From assembly GCA_030836185.1 (NCBI GenBank), contig JAURQH010000053.1:1-61742 (forward strand): DNA of 61,742 bases, read 5' to 3'. Below the pieces are notes generated by a model, which was given only the letters and a program-made list of their open reading frames with translations, was not told the DNA's origin and searched no databases. Of this stretch, positions 53,032 to 61,742 are shown piece after piece (within the stretch, counting starts at the first letter, position 1; every line of letters begins with the position of its first letter). Origin of the DNA: Planctomycetota bacterium (GTDB taxonomy: Bacteria; Planctomycetota; Planctomycetia; Planctomycetales; Planctomycetaceae). A program made the position numbers and the translations under genes.

Positions 53032-55072
53032 ATAGGCGGCTCACGACTCCCCAAATTCCTGTGATCAGTAGACCTAGGCAGGAGAGCACCAGCATTGTGT
53101 CCCACAGCTTACTTGGTTTCAGCCGCTGATCAGTCATGCGATAGCGGAAGAAGAGAGACCCCAGCCCGATCATAGGCAACATAACGGCCTGTGCCATCCC
53201 GGCGATCAAGACGAGAGTCACTGGATCGGCACCCGTGAGATACATCGAGAAACTGAGTAGCGGAATCAACGTGCAAAAGAAGAGTAATGTTCGGTCGTGA
53301 GTTTTGGGATTATCACGGCCGATCAAACCAAAGACTTTGCAGCCATCGACATACATACGTGCGTTTCCTGCATTAGCAACTAGAAATGTCGAGTAGAGAA
53401 CGGCAATCGCTCCGATCAAGAAGAGCCATCCAGCATACTCACCAAACACCGGGACATAAGCAGATGCCAGAGTGCTCACCATACGAATGCCTTCAGGGTC
53501 GCGACCCTCGTTGAAGAGAACCGCAACGCCCATCATGTAAAACGCGATGGTTGCCACGGTGTAAACAACCATCGACAGAAACGCGTCATACAGCATGACT
53601 CGCATCCAGCCTTTAGCCCGATGAGCCCATGCTGCGTCATCGGAACGGACACCGGCCCATTTTGCATAACCTTTTTCGAGACACCAATACGGATAAGTGA
53701 TCAACTCGGTTGCGCCGACACCAATAATTCCGAAAGTTGCCAGAGCTGTCAGTAAAGGGTCTTTTTCTCCTGGCACCTTCTCGGGAAGTCCTCCCGTGAG
53801 TCCACCCATGAACTGTGAAAGTGAAATACTCCATTGCTCTGTCATCTGAAGGGAAATGACATTCCCAATTGTGATGAGCGTGAAGGCGACCACCAGGATT
53901 GTCGAAATGTTCTGCAGGAGATGATATCGTCCTGCCCAAAGAAGTATGATTGTGATTAAGGTGCCGACCCCAGCCCATATTTTGTCGTCTTGTGTCGCTG
54001 GTTCAATCGCTACAGCGACCAGTGATTTCGCCGCAGATATTTGTGAGTCATCTTGAAAGTCTGCGGCCTGTTGCAATGAGAAAGCAGATGCGGCTGCGGC
54101 AACTCCGCGATTTCGATCCCGATTCACGTCTGAGAGTTCGGCGGCTAAAATCGCATGGCCGTGCAATGCCCTTTGTAACTGTGCCGGTGTCATTTCCAAT
54201 AAGTACTTTACGGCGTCAGGTAGCCCCTCGGTCTCAGTCAGTGATTTGAGAAGTTCGGTATTCGCTTGACTGAGATGTTCACGCAATTCTTTCCTTGCTG
54301 AAATTTTTTCCTGCGATGGAGAAGAAAGCACTCCCAGGGCAGGGGACTGTCCTGCTTCTGTCTTGATCAATCGTTCAGCTTGCTCATTAATTTTTAAGAG
54401 AAGCTCTTGGTCTACTTGGTCGATGAGTTGTCGAGTCGAACTGATGGATTTTGAAAGCCAGGCTTTTTCGAAGGATTTATATTTTTCGTCGCTAATTTCA
54501 TCAGGGTCAGCCACATTTCGGCTCAGCCTTAAGTCCCACTCTGAAAGCAGATAAGAATCCTGATCGATGTATCGATTGATTTGTGAGACCGATGGAATCT
54601 GAATCGCTTCACGGAAATCTCCAGTGATGGGCATCGAGATAGCCATCGACTGGCCGACGCCACCCACGATGCCACCGAGTTGACCAATCGTGCACAGCAT
54701 CATAAAGAGCCAGAACCAGACGATCCAATTGACCTTCAATCGTGGGCCAGGGACGCGATTTAATGCGGTGAGTGTCGTTTCACCGTGAGTAATCGTATAA
54801 CGTCCAAGCTCAATTTGGACGAAAACTTTGATCAAGCAGCCAAGAATGATGAGCCAAAGCAAAGTAATTCCGGCCTGAGCACCGGTTTTAGTGGTCGCGA
54901 TGAGTTCGCCAGAGCCCACAATGGCACCCGCAATAATGAGTCCGGGGCCGAGTCGTTTGAGGATCCCAAAAAAGTCGGTTGGAGCCGGAATTGCTTCCGA
55001 ATTATCGAGAGGAGATGCTTCCCCGTCTGCTTGAGGAGTCTCATCGGGCGAGTCTTGTGTCTTATCGTTCAT
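53030..55072 (-). CDS. Nramp-like transporter with a large helical insertion
   Basis: 680 residues. Nramp-type features: LGPGLIIAGAIVGSGELIAT at helix 1 (residues about 41-60, in place of the canonical DPGN), GATELITYPYWCLEKGYAKW, and about ten further helices. Residues about 152-362 interrupt the fold between early transmembrane segments with a charged, helical stretch (KYKSFEKAWLSK, DQVDQELLLKINEQAERLI, ARKELREHLSQANTELLKSL). The lack of the DPGN metal-coordinating residues argues against a classic Mn/Fe transporter; substrate unknown. A hairpin in its leader (55093-55125) may affect its expression. Confidence 0.82.
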   Translation of the reverse strand: MNDKTQDSPDETPQADGEASPLDNSEAIPAPTDFFGILKRLGPGLIIAGAIVGSGELIATTKTGAQAGITLLWLIILGCLIKVFVQIELGRYTITHGETTLTALNRVPGPRLKVNWIVWFWLFMMLCTIGQLGGIVGGVGQSMAISMPITGDFREAIQIPSVSQINRYIDQDSYLLSEWDLRLSRNVADPDEISDEKYKSFEKAWLSKSISSTRQLIDQVDQELLLKINEQAERLIKTEAGQSPALGVLSSPSQEKISARKELREHLSQANTELLKSLTETEGLPDAVKYLLEMTPAQLQRALHGHAILAAELSDVNRDRNRGVAAAASAFSLQQAADFQDDSQISAAKSLVAVAIEPATQDDKIWAGVGTLITIILLWAGRYHLLQNISTILVVAFTLITIGNVISLQMTEQWSISLSQFMGGLTGGLPEKVPGEKDPLLTALATFGIIGVGATELITYPYWCLEKGYAKWAGVRSDDAAWAHRAKGWMRVMLYDAFLSMVVYTVATIAFYMMGVAVLFNEGRDPEGIRMVSTLASAYVPVFGEYAGWLFLIGAIAVLYSTFLVANAGNARMYVDGCKVFGLIGRDNPKTHDRTLLFFCTLIPLLSFSMYLTGADPVTLVLIAGMAQAVMLPMIGLGSLFFRYRMTDQRLKPSKLWDTMLVLSCLGLLITGIWGVVSRL

Positions 55073-55377
55073 TGAACGTCCTTCATGATCGAGCTCTCGG
55101 AGTGTCTGTCAGTTGTTCCGAGAGCATTCGATCCGTGTATGCAAAATGTGTGGTTGGCGAATGTACTTGGAGAAGCAACTTCAATCAAGAACTGATTTTG
55201 AGGCCGTTCACAACGATCATGCCGTTTTTCAGGGACTGCCGCTTATTGACTTATCAAGAAAATGAGTCAACAGCCGAAAAGCATGGCTGAAAAATGGTCA
55301 GTGGTGAGATATAGTAAAGAGAGACCCAAACGGGGTTAAATGGCCTTTCCAAAACCTCCTCACTGTTCACACATACC
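55073..55377. other. 305-base divergent intergenic region with a leader hairpin
   Basis: GCTCTCGGA (55093-55101) pairs with TCCGAGAGC (55117-55125) with a 15-base loop, about 20 bases upstream of the Nramp-like start at 55072. It may be a leader element or operator. The sequence near the dehydroquinate-synthase-like start shows no clear promoter. No coding region seen. Confidence 0.45.
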
Positions 55378-56559
55378 ATGTTTGAATCAAGCGTTCCCGA
55401 CTCAATCAATCTCAATTTTCAGGTGCCCGGTACACACCGACTGCGGTTCACACACGATCTGTTTGGACGTCAGTTGGGCATTCTGGGTGATCTTCTGGAA
55501 TCTTCGCCTGGCCGCACACCTAAAGTCCAATTCTGGTTGGATGAAGCCGTTGCTGCCGCGAATCCACAGCTTAAAACAAGGCTCAATGATTTCGCCAAAT
55601 CGCAACAGTGGAAATTGGAGTTTGCTGGAAACATACAAACAGTTCCGGGAGGCGAAGCGGTCAAAAATGACATTCATCTTCTTGAACGAATGCTAAAAGT
55701 GATCAATGCTCATGATCTTGATCGACGCAGTTATATTGTGGTCGTTGGTGGTGGAGCGGTTTTAGATGCAGTGGGTTTTGCAGCGGCAATTGCGCATCGC
55801 GGAATTCGTCTGATTCGAATCCCAACGACGACATTAGCTCAAGCGGATTCAGGAGTCGGTGTTAAGAATAGCGTCAATCTTTTTCAGAAAAAAAATTGGG
55901 TCGGGACATTTGCTGTCCCTTGGGCCGTCATCAACGACACCACTTTGTTGGAGACTCTCCCTGCCCGCGATTTTTCTTGCGGTTTCAGTGAAGCCATAAA
56001 AGTTGCGCTATTGAAAGACGCCAGTTTCTTCAACTGGCTTTGCGAAAATGCTTCTGCAATACAAAACCGAGAGACTCAAGCATGCTCAACGGCTATTCGT
56101 GAATCTTCACGTTGGCATATTCAACATATTACTGCGGGGGGAGACCCGTTTGAAGCTCTGGAAGCACGACCTCTTGATTTTGGGCATTGGTCAGCACACA
56201 AGCTCGAAGTGATGACTGAGTTTGAGGTTCGTCATGGAGAAGCGGTGGCAATCGGAGTTGCTCTGGACTGTCTCTATTCTGCTCGTCTTTTCAAGTTCTC
56301 ACACGCAGAAGCGGTCAAAGCCATTAACGCATTAAAGGCGTTAGGGATTCCGATGTGGCATCCACTTTTGAATGATACAATCAATCTTTTTGAAGGCTTG
56401 GAAGAATTTCGACAGCACCTTGGCGGTCGTCTGACGATCACCATGCTGGACGCTCCCGGTGTGCCTATTAACATTCATGAAATTGATCAGGATGCGATGA
56501 AAGAATCTCTGCAAGAGCTTTCTGAGCTAGTGGCATCTGACGCTGTCGATGTTGGATGA
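55378..56559 (+). CDS. EboD-like 3-dehydroquinate-synthase paralogue
   Basis: 393 residues. The dehydroquinate-synthase fold is clear: [17 protein letters not shown] (124-130 NAD loop), [21 protein letters not shown], and the three zinc ligands Glu205 (GFSEAIK), His270 ([13 protein letters not shown]) and His286 (RHGEAVAIG). The [12 protein letters not shown] block in place of the usual LGHTFGHAIE, and EARPLDFG, resemble the EboD subfamily rather than AroB. No other ebo or shikimate gene is in the window. It may make a cyclitol or a shikimate precursor. The next propeller gene has an ATGA overlap option at 56556. Confidence 0.8.
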   Translation: MFESSVPDSINLNFQVPGTHRLRFTHDLFGRQLGILGDLLESSPGRTPKVQFWLDEAVAAANPQLKTRLNDFAKSQQWKLEFAGNIQTVPGGEAVKNDIHLLERMLKVINAHDLDRRSYIVVVGGGAVLDAVGFAAAIAHRGIRLIRIPTTTLAQADSGVGVKNSVNLFQKKNWVGTFAVPWAVINDTTLLETLPARDFSCGFSEAIKVALLKDASFFNWLCENASAIQNRETQACSTAIRESSRWHIQHITAGGDPFEALEARPLDFGHWSAHKLEVMTEFEVRHGEAVAIGVALDCLYSARLFKFSHAEAVKAINALKALGIPMWHPLLNDTINLFEGLEEFRQHLGGRLTITMLDAPGVPINIHEIDQDAMKESLQELSELVASDAVDVG

Positions 56560-56666
56560 AGGTCATCGAGGCTTTCACGAAAGGAAACCGTGAGCGCAGA
56601 AATAGATGGCATACAGTGGCCGAACAAAGGGCATGCGGCCACCCATTTGGTCTCGGAGATGAAGCG

Positions 56667-58571
56667 ATGAATGCACTTGGATACACCCTTGTCGTTGCCA
56701 GTCTTGCGGGATTCATCGCTTTTCTTGCTCTCTGGCTTGTCGCGGAGAATCGTTGGTCAAAGCGATGGCGCATCACCTTGGGCCTACTGGCGATCTTGAC
56801 AGCCATGCCTGTCACTGCGTTGGCGACCGTCGCCATTATTCAGCTCGACGACCAATCCTACTACGCGGCGTCCGTTCGGACACTGCTGGACGAGACTGTT
56901 GTTGCACTTGAGTCCGGCGAGCCTGGTTTTCTCCATCGACTCAAGACCTTTCGAGAGAAGCAGGTGTTGACGTACGAATCACGAAACAACCTCCTCGAGA
57001 ACTCCCGAGCTTTCAGGGATGATGGTCAGGTCCTGCGAAACAATACGCAGAAGACATTGAAAGAGCCGAATGCTTCATCTTCGTCGAACCACGCAAGTGC
57101 CTTACCGAATATCCGCGCATTACTTGAGGCCGGGCGTGATACCAAATCGTTGCCTGCGCGAATCGTGGTTCGCCTGGACGCCAATGCCGGTGACAGTGAC
57201 AGCAGACTAAAGGAGACGTGGGAGTTCTCATCTGGAAAAGTTCATCGAGTTGTCATCGATGAATCGAAGGGTCCTGCTAGGTATCGCCGCGAGAAAACTC
57301 TCGCGTTTGATACAACAAACATCAGTCGACAGTTGCTTGACGGGAAGCTCTTTAAAATCGAGGCCGCGGAAGGAACAGGGAAGGCTTGTTTGTTCGCCGG
57401 TACTGCCTTTGAGGGTGGCGTCGGAGACCGCGCGATCGAGATTCTCATCGATGGCGAGCCTGCACTTTGGGTCGGTGAGAGTTGCGTCGCTGGAGGTCTG
57501 TCGAAAACAGACGCACTTGCATTCAATGCGCTCTACGAGCAACTTGCGTCGCAGGCGCGCGATGCGTTTGGAGCGATTGGCGTACAGGCCACTGAAAACT
57601 CCACTCGGATTGCCGTCTCCGTTCTGGACGAAGAACGTGGCGGCATCTACGTCCTTAATGCCGACGGATCTGGAAAACAGCGATTGACAAAGGGCAGAAG
57701 TGACATCCTTCCTCGATGGTCACCGGATGGAAAACAGATCGCATTTCTGGCGCGGCGAGAACAAGATCACGAGTTGGTCGCAGAACATGATCTGGCATTC
57801 CACTGGTTTCTTTACATTATGGACGCCGACGGCCAGAATCAGCGTCGCGTGACCAAGACGCCGATTGGCATGATTTTTCAGTGGTCGCCGGATGGAACCA
57901 GATTTGTGTTCCAGTCCTCCCGCGAGGATGTAAAGAACAAAGCAAAGGATGGTACGGCGTCATCGGCCATCTACGTCATGAAGTCGGACGGCACACAGCA
58001 GAAGCGGCTGACACCCGTTGAGAACAATGACGGCTTTCCTTCCTGGTCGCCTGACGGCAAGCAGATCGCTTTCTGCTCGAATCGACATGGCAACAAGGAC
58101 ATCTTCGTGATGAACGCTGATGGAAGCGACGTTCGCCGACTGACCAGTAATGATGCGAACGATTCCGTGCCCGCCTGGTCGCCCGATGGAAAGCAGATTG
58201 CCTTTGCATCGTCTCGCGAGAGCGGAACTGCTTACGTAGTGAACGCCGATGGAACCGAGGAATCCTCTCTCGTTGTCCGCGGCCGTCCCGTGGCGTGGTC
58301 CCCGGATGGACAATCACTTCTCATCGAAAACGACGGCCAACTTGTCCTCGGCGGCGCGCACGGAAGAAATCCGAAAGAGTTGACACAGGAGGGCATGCCA
58401 GCATTGGACGGCGAGTATTCGCCTGATGGAAAGGCCGTTTTTTACCGTTCGAAAGTGAACGGGACGTGGACGCTCATGTCCGTTGACACGGAACAGTCAA
58501 CTCGGCAACGCATCTGGAGTGATTCAGGAAAGCTCCTTGGTTTCTCCGTATGGGACAAGAAGAGGAACTGA
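56667..58571 (+). CDS. membrane-anchored TolB-like propeller protein
   Basis: 634 residues from ATG 56667 (GGAG about 8 bases upstream); an open frame reaches back to 56556, overlapping the previous stop, but that stretch is not convincing. Two transmembrane helices (YTLVVASLAGFIAFLALWLV and ITLGLLAILTAMPVTALATV) are followed by about 270 residues of unknown fold. The last 250 residues are five PD40 blades, each with a repeated ADGxxxxRLT...WSPDGKQIAF unit (for example FPSWSPDGKQIAFCSN, VPAWSPDGKQIAFASS). Such propellers bind proteins or peptidoglycan. The codon usage is richer in G and C at third positions than in neighbours up to 56.5 kb. Confidence 0.78.
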   Translation: MNALGYTLVVASLAGFIAFLALWLVAENRWSKRWRITLGLLAILTAMPVTALATVAIIQLDDQSYYAASVRTLLDETVVALESGEPGFLHRLKTFREKQVLTYESRNNLLENSRAFRDDGQVLRNNTQKTLKEPNASSSSNHASALPNIRALLEAGRDTKSLPARIVVRLDANAGDSDSRLKETWEFSSGKVHRVVIDESKGPARYRREKTLAFDTTNISRQLLDGKLFKIEAAEGTGKACLFAGTAFEGGVGDRAIEILIDGEPALWVGESCVAGGLSKTDALAFNALYEQLASQARDAFGAIGVQATENSTRIAVSVLDEERGGIYVLNADGSGKQRLTKGRSDILPRWSPDGKQIAFLARREQDHELVAEHDLAFHWFLYIMDADGQNQRRVTKTPIGMIFQWSPDGTRFVFQSSREDVKNKAKDGTASSAIYVMKSDGTQQKRLTPVENNDGFPSWSPDGKQIAFCSNRHGNKDIFVMNADGSDVRRLTSNDANDSVPAWSPDGKQIAFASSRESGTAYVVNADGTEESSLVVRGRPVAWSPDGQSLLIENDGQLVLGGAHGRNPKELTQEGMPALDGEYSPDGKAVFYRSKVNGTWTLMSVDTEQSTRQRIWSDSGKLLGFSVWDKKRN

Positions 58572-58663
58572 AGAAAGAATCAGGTGCGGCCATCACTGTA
58601 TAGCGCAGCAGAGAATCATCGATTGCCACCGAGTCAGGTGGCGCGAAAGGAAAAGCCCTCATC

Positions 58664-60865
58664 GTGTCAAACAACATACTCCAAAAAGCTACCAGGTTAC
58701 TCGTCTTCGCATTCGTTGCAGTGACGACTGTCCACGCGTCGCCCTCGCATGGGCAAGATGCTGACATCAAAAAGCAGCTCGAAGGAGTAGATCTCGAAGG
58801 TGTACAGCAACTTAGGTTAAGCCCCAACGGCGAGTTAGCCGCGGGCTTAACCAAGCTATATGACAATCCCGGGCCGATGTCCGGCTCCTTCTGTCTGATT
58901 AAGATCTGGTCTGTCAAAAAGAAGCAGCTCGTACATAAGTTTCGTGTTCCCGGGGCGGTTTACGAAGCCGTTTTCAGTCCGGACAGCGGGACACTCGTTT
59001 CTGCGGACAAGACTGGCAATCTTGGATACACCACAAAGATCCGTGCGTGGAACCTCGTGGACGGCTCAGAACGTCAGATTGGCGTTTTTTTTGGAGTAAG
59101 CAACAAGTTTTGCTTCAGTCCGGACGGCAATCGTCTGGCGGCTATCCAATTCCCTGAATACAGTTGGCTCAATCCGTTGGGCGAGTACGCATTTAAGCTG
59201 AATGTCTGGCAAGTCAAGAAAAGCGGCGGGCTAAGAATCAACATCCCCAATGCACTTGGCGATCACAGGGCAACATTTCTTTTTCATAAGTGGGATGGCA
59301 ATCCGGAGAGTGATGAGCGAGTGCAAGACATTCTTGCACGAGTGACGCCAGAGCTAAGAGGGTTTAGCCCTGACGGCAAACAACTGATCTGTGATTTTGA
59401 AACCGACCCGCGAACCTTTGATTCCCAGACCGGGAGAATTCTGCAGCGACCGGAGATCTGCACTGTCGGCCTGTTCAAATCGATGCTGATGATCGCACCA
59501 CAGCAGGTTCCTTCGGACGTGAAGTCGCTGACGATTGAAATCACGCCTCGCGAAAAGCCCATTCGATTGGAACAAGCTGCCGATGGCTGGTGGAGGACGG
59601 GTCAGGACGGAAAGTACGGTTTCAGGGTTGATGGCAAACACTTTATTTCACGTGAGGGTGACGTCGAGAGAGAAGAGGAAATCCTGAACCTTCTCGGACT
59701 GAAAGACGATACGAGCCTTGCGGATCTTTCATCGCTAAAGCATCCCCTCGGCGTGATCAAGATTGAACGTGACGAGACGGAACTGAAGTTTCGGCTCGTG
59801 GAGGTCACGGACGGAACTGATGCGGGCGAGACACTGCAAACGGGCGAAGTGCGCTGGACGCGGACGGTCAGCCGTGGGACAGAGTTGCCAGAGATTACGC
59901 CGGAGTTTGTGCCGACCAGCACCTACGCTGCCATGTCGCTCAACATGCATGCGATTCTCAAGAAGGTCGATCTCGACGATCCGCTGATCACGAAGCTCAG
60001 AACGCTCAGCAATGTTGAGTCTGAGTTCCTGGGCGATCCCCAGATTGAGCGAATGATCTTGTTGTTCCCCTCACAGGTCAAAGATGATGCACATCCCGCA
60101 TCCCCGTCAGGGGTAGTAATGCAATTTCAGTCTCCTATCAGTCCAAAAGCGTATTTCGACAGGATGGGTCTTTCCAAGTATTATGAATTCTCGCAAGAGG
60201 ACTACCAGGGGCGGCAGATCCATGTGCCCCGGCTGTCTGAAGGAGTTCGCGCCTTGCGTAAGCCCAGTGACGTCTGGTTTTTCCCTGAAAAGGATGTCGT
60301 CGCCAGCGGAACGCGCCTGGTCGTGGAGCAAATGATTGATGGCGAATCGTCCAAGTCTGATGGGAAGAAGTTGGTCAGCGATCTCGATCCCAAGGCTGAA
60401 CTCCACTTTGTTCTGGCGAACAATGGCAAAATTGACGCGCGTATGCTGGCTTCCGTGTTCGGCCACTTCGATCCGTTGCCAGGCCGGACTTTGGGTCAGG
60501 CATTGCGAGATGCGAAACGCATGGAGTTCTTGTTCAATTACGCCGGAGAAGAACCGATCCAGATCACGATCGAGATGAAGGACGGCGCGTCGATGGACCG
60601 ACTGATGGAACAGATTAAAGGCGTTCTTTCTGTCGCGCCTGGCATGCTCGATGCCATCGAAAAACACGAGATACCACAGGAAGAGGCCATTCAACCTCCA
60701 TTCCGCGAATTAATCGCGCTTGGTCGGGTCGCTGTCAATAAAATGAAGGTGAAACGCGACGGAACGATCCTCCGGATGACCCTTGGTCAAGTGCAGGGTT
60801 TGGAGAAGCTCCCTCAGGCGTACCTTACTTGGTCGATGATCCAAGCAGCCATGTCCGGCCCATGA
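58664..60865 (+). CDS. secreted WD40-like protein, unknown function
   Basis: 733 residues, GTG start at 58664 (GAAAGG about 13 bases upstream), with a signal peptide (LLVFAFVAVTTVHASPSHG). The first 300 residues are WD40-like (KIWSVKKKQLVHKFRVP, AVFSPDSGTLVSADKTGN, FSPDGNRLAAIQFPE, GFSPDGKQLICDF). A domain at about 430-720 (TYAAMSLNMHAILKKVD, GRQIHVPRLSEGVRALRK, DVWFFPEKDVVASGTRLVVE) resembles the N-terminal region of the DUF1559 fusion at 26326 in general layout. GC content is similar to the preceding propeller gene, and both share WSPDG/FSPDG blade cores, so they probably arrived together. Confidence 0.7.
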   Translation: MSNNILQKATRLLVFAFVAVTTVHASPSHGQDADIKKQLEGVDLEGVQQLRLSPNGELAAGLTKLYDNPGPMSGSFCLIKIWSVKKKQLVHKFRVPGAVYEAVFSPDSGTLVSADKTGNLGYTTKIRAWNLVDGSERQIGVFFGVSNKFCFSPDGNRLAAIQFPEYSWLNPLGEYAFKLNVWQVKKSGGLRINIPNALGDHRATFLFHKWDGNPESDERVQDILARVTPELRGFSPDGKQLICDFETDPRTFDSQTGRILQRPEICTVGLFKSMLMIAPQQVPSDVKSLTIEITPREKPIRLEQAADGWWRTGQDGKYGFRVDGKHFISREGDVEREEEILNLLGLKDDTSLADLSSLKHPLGVIKIERDETELKFRLVEVTDGTDAGETLQTGEVRWTRTVSRGTELPEITPEFVPTSTYAAMSLNMHAILKKVDLDDPLITKLRTLSNVESEFLGDPQIERMILLFPSQVKDDAHPASPSGVVMQFQSPISPKAYFDRMGLSKYYEFSQEDYQGRQIHVPRLSEGVRALRKPSDVWFFPEKDVVASGTRLVVEQMIDGESSKSDGKKLVSDLDPKAELHFVLANNGKIDARMLASVFGHFDPLPGRTLGQALRDAKRMEFLFNYAGEEPIQITIEMKDGASMDRLMEQIKGVLSVAPGMLDAIEKHEIPQEEAIQPPFRELIALGRVAVNKMKVKRDGTILRMTLGQVQGLEKLPQAYLTWSMIQAAMSGP

Positions 60866-60930
60866 ATTCAAGCGTCAATTTTGTCACAATCAATAAGGTT
60901 CATCGAAACTGGACCCCTGGAGCATTCGAA

Positions 60931-61104
60931 ATGCGATACGCTTGCCCTCTGGTTTCGTTATGTCTCTCCCATCTGACTTTCTCGCCGTTGATTTGCAACG
61001 CTGAGACTGACCAGGGCGTTGAAGTGCGGCAAGGGGGCAACGCAGTCCAGACTGATGCCCGGAACCGAGTTGCTCAAGGGCGAGTACGGTCTTGCTGGAC
61101 CTAA
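60931..61104 (+). CDS. possible short secreted peptide or gene remnant
   Basis: 57 residues from ATG 60931 with a signal-like start (MRYACPLVSLCLSHLTFS) and a polar, Arg-rich tail. Another frame of the same region (ending TAG at about 61153) reads LLKGEYGLAGPKGEQEAITV then RQLVGRAK, which looks more protein-like, so a frameshifted remnant is plausible. Neither has a recognised family. Confidence 0.25.
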   Translation: MRYACPLVSLCLSHLTFSPLICNAETDQGVEVRQGGNAVQTDARNRVAQGRVRSCWT

Positions 61105-61742
61105 AGGCGAACAGGAAGCGATCACGGTCCGTCAATTGGTAGGCCGAGCAAAATAGTTTCATGCTTCATTGATGCGGGAGAACTCAATGCAGCATTTGAA
61201 TTGGTGAAGAGCAGCAAGTTCAATAGTTTTACTGCTGCTGCCTGCGAAAACGCGGGACGGGCCATGGTCAACAAGGATTATGGGTTGTTAGCAAAGCCAA
61301 AATGGCGAAACGGCATCGGCGCTTTTCAAAGTGCTCACCTTTGTATTGTCGCTGCTCTGATGGCCGAAGACAAAAGCAATGTCAATTCTCGGCAGTGAGT
61401 CCTTTTAAGCCGCTGTACTTAAACCGTTAGTTGGGCTCACAATCCACACTAATTAATGAAAATTCTTACTTTCTGACCTTCGCTTGCGCGCGTAAGTCGG
61501 TGTGCCGCGAAAAGGCATGTTGATTCCAGCAGATGCGAATCCTACCCGGTCACTGTCGCTCCGACCGGAAGCCCCTGGAGCGGTTTTCTGACCTTCCGTT
61601 AAGTACAGCGGTCGCTCAGACCATTGTTGGGAACAAAAAGGGAGACAATAAGTGATTTCCACTGAATTTAGCACGGAGGTATTGAGTAAGATTTAATTTT
61701 GGATCATCACTCAAATATTGAATGGAAGTCGTGCAGGAGGCC
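61105..61742. other. 638 bases without a clear gene
   Basis: The stretch holds an open frame with only a TTG start (61201-61398; KSSKFNSFTAAACENAGRAM), a minus-strand frame of 73 codons at 61453-61674 of uncertain status, and a 13-base inverted repeat pair (CCGCTGTACTTAA at 61410-61422 and its complement at 61599-61611). TTTCTGACCTTC also occurs twice (near 61470 and 61585). It may hold decayed or mobile sequence, but no transposase, integrase or tRNA is recognised. Confidence 0.4.

Noticed and set aside
56556-56666. Extended N-terminus of the propeller protein, overlapping the dehydroquinate-synthase stop by ATGA
   Set aside because: The 37 extra residues are basic and irregular, and ATG 56667 has a good GGAG and starts the first membrane helix.
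61426-61436. Integron attC-like core near the right end
   Set aside because: A single GTTGGGC match is not enough; no paired inner site or integrase could be seen.

Overview
The window looks like a chromosome segment of a planctomycete (order Planctomycetales). The gene content is diagnostic of that group: a DUF1549/DUF1553 protein with planctomycete cytochrome-C motifs beside a DUF1501 protein, a two-domain DUF1080 protein, a DUF1559 protein, Tat-exported Gfo/Idh/MocA oxidoreductases, several xylose-isomerase-like sugar epimerases and PQQ-like propeller proteins. Base composition in hand-counted lines is about 45-50% GC, except for a richer block (about 55-60%) after 56.6 kb. No rRNA, tRNA, CRISPR array, transposase or phage gene was recognised.

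Layout. 0-10.4 kb: the end of a gene cut by the window edge, a small membrane protein, a PQQ-like secreted protein, NAD kinase, a small hydrolase-like protein plus a D-tagatose-3-epimerase-type isomerase, two secreted proteins of unknown role, a DacZ-type diadenylate cyclase, a Tat-exported Gfo/Idh/MocA oxidoreductase and a periplasmic tandem-HMA protein with HNCCxxC motifs. 10.5-21.6 kb: a block that looks like extracellular glycan or polyol catabolism (SGNH hydrolase, double DUF1080, FAD oxidoreductase with a carbohydrate-binding-like C-terminus, a sugar isomerase, the DUF1549/DUF1553 plus DUF1501 pair). 21.7-33.6 kb: mixed functions: a lipoprotein, DUF309, SufE and DinB-like proteins, RraA plus an MFS transporter, a large DUF1559 fusion, RodA and PurU. 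Two genes here, an ADP-ribosylglycohydrolase and a DUF900-type alpha/beta hydrolase, are each cut by a single in-frame stop codon while both halves stay well conserved.

33.6-43.3 kb: a SulP transporter, then a tightly overlapping five-gene operon (small membrane protein, Na+/solute symporter, thioesterase, ABC ATPase, giant FtsX-type permease), then an MtfA-like peptidase. 43.6-53 kb: a small lipoprotein, a decayed thiamine-diphosphate decarboxylase fragment, mutS, prs, a second PQQ protein and its partner, a Tyr/Gly-rich secreted peptide, and a 510-base intergenic region carrying a perfect terminator, a Cys/His mini-ORF and an operator-like palindrome in front of a second Tat-exported Gfo/Idh/MocA gene. 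53-56.6 kb: an Nramp-like transporter with a roughly 210-residue insertion and an EboD-like dehydroquinate-synthase paralogue. 56.6-61.7 kb: two beta-propeller genes of distinctly higher GC, then about 880 bases of mostly non-coding or decayed sequence.

The most interesting leads are the two interrupted but otherwise intact genes, two unrelated transporters that both carry large charged helical insertions in a loop, the DacZ-type c-di-AMP synthase in a bacterium with an altered RHR motif, the tandem HNCCxxC protein, and the structured 51.06-51.57 kb intergenic region. All assignments come from reading the sequence by eye; no database search was run.
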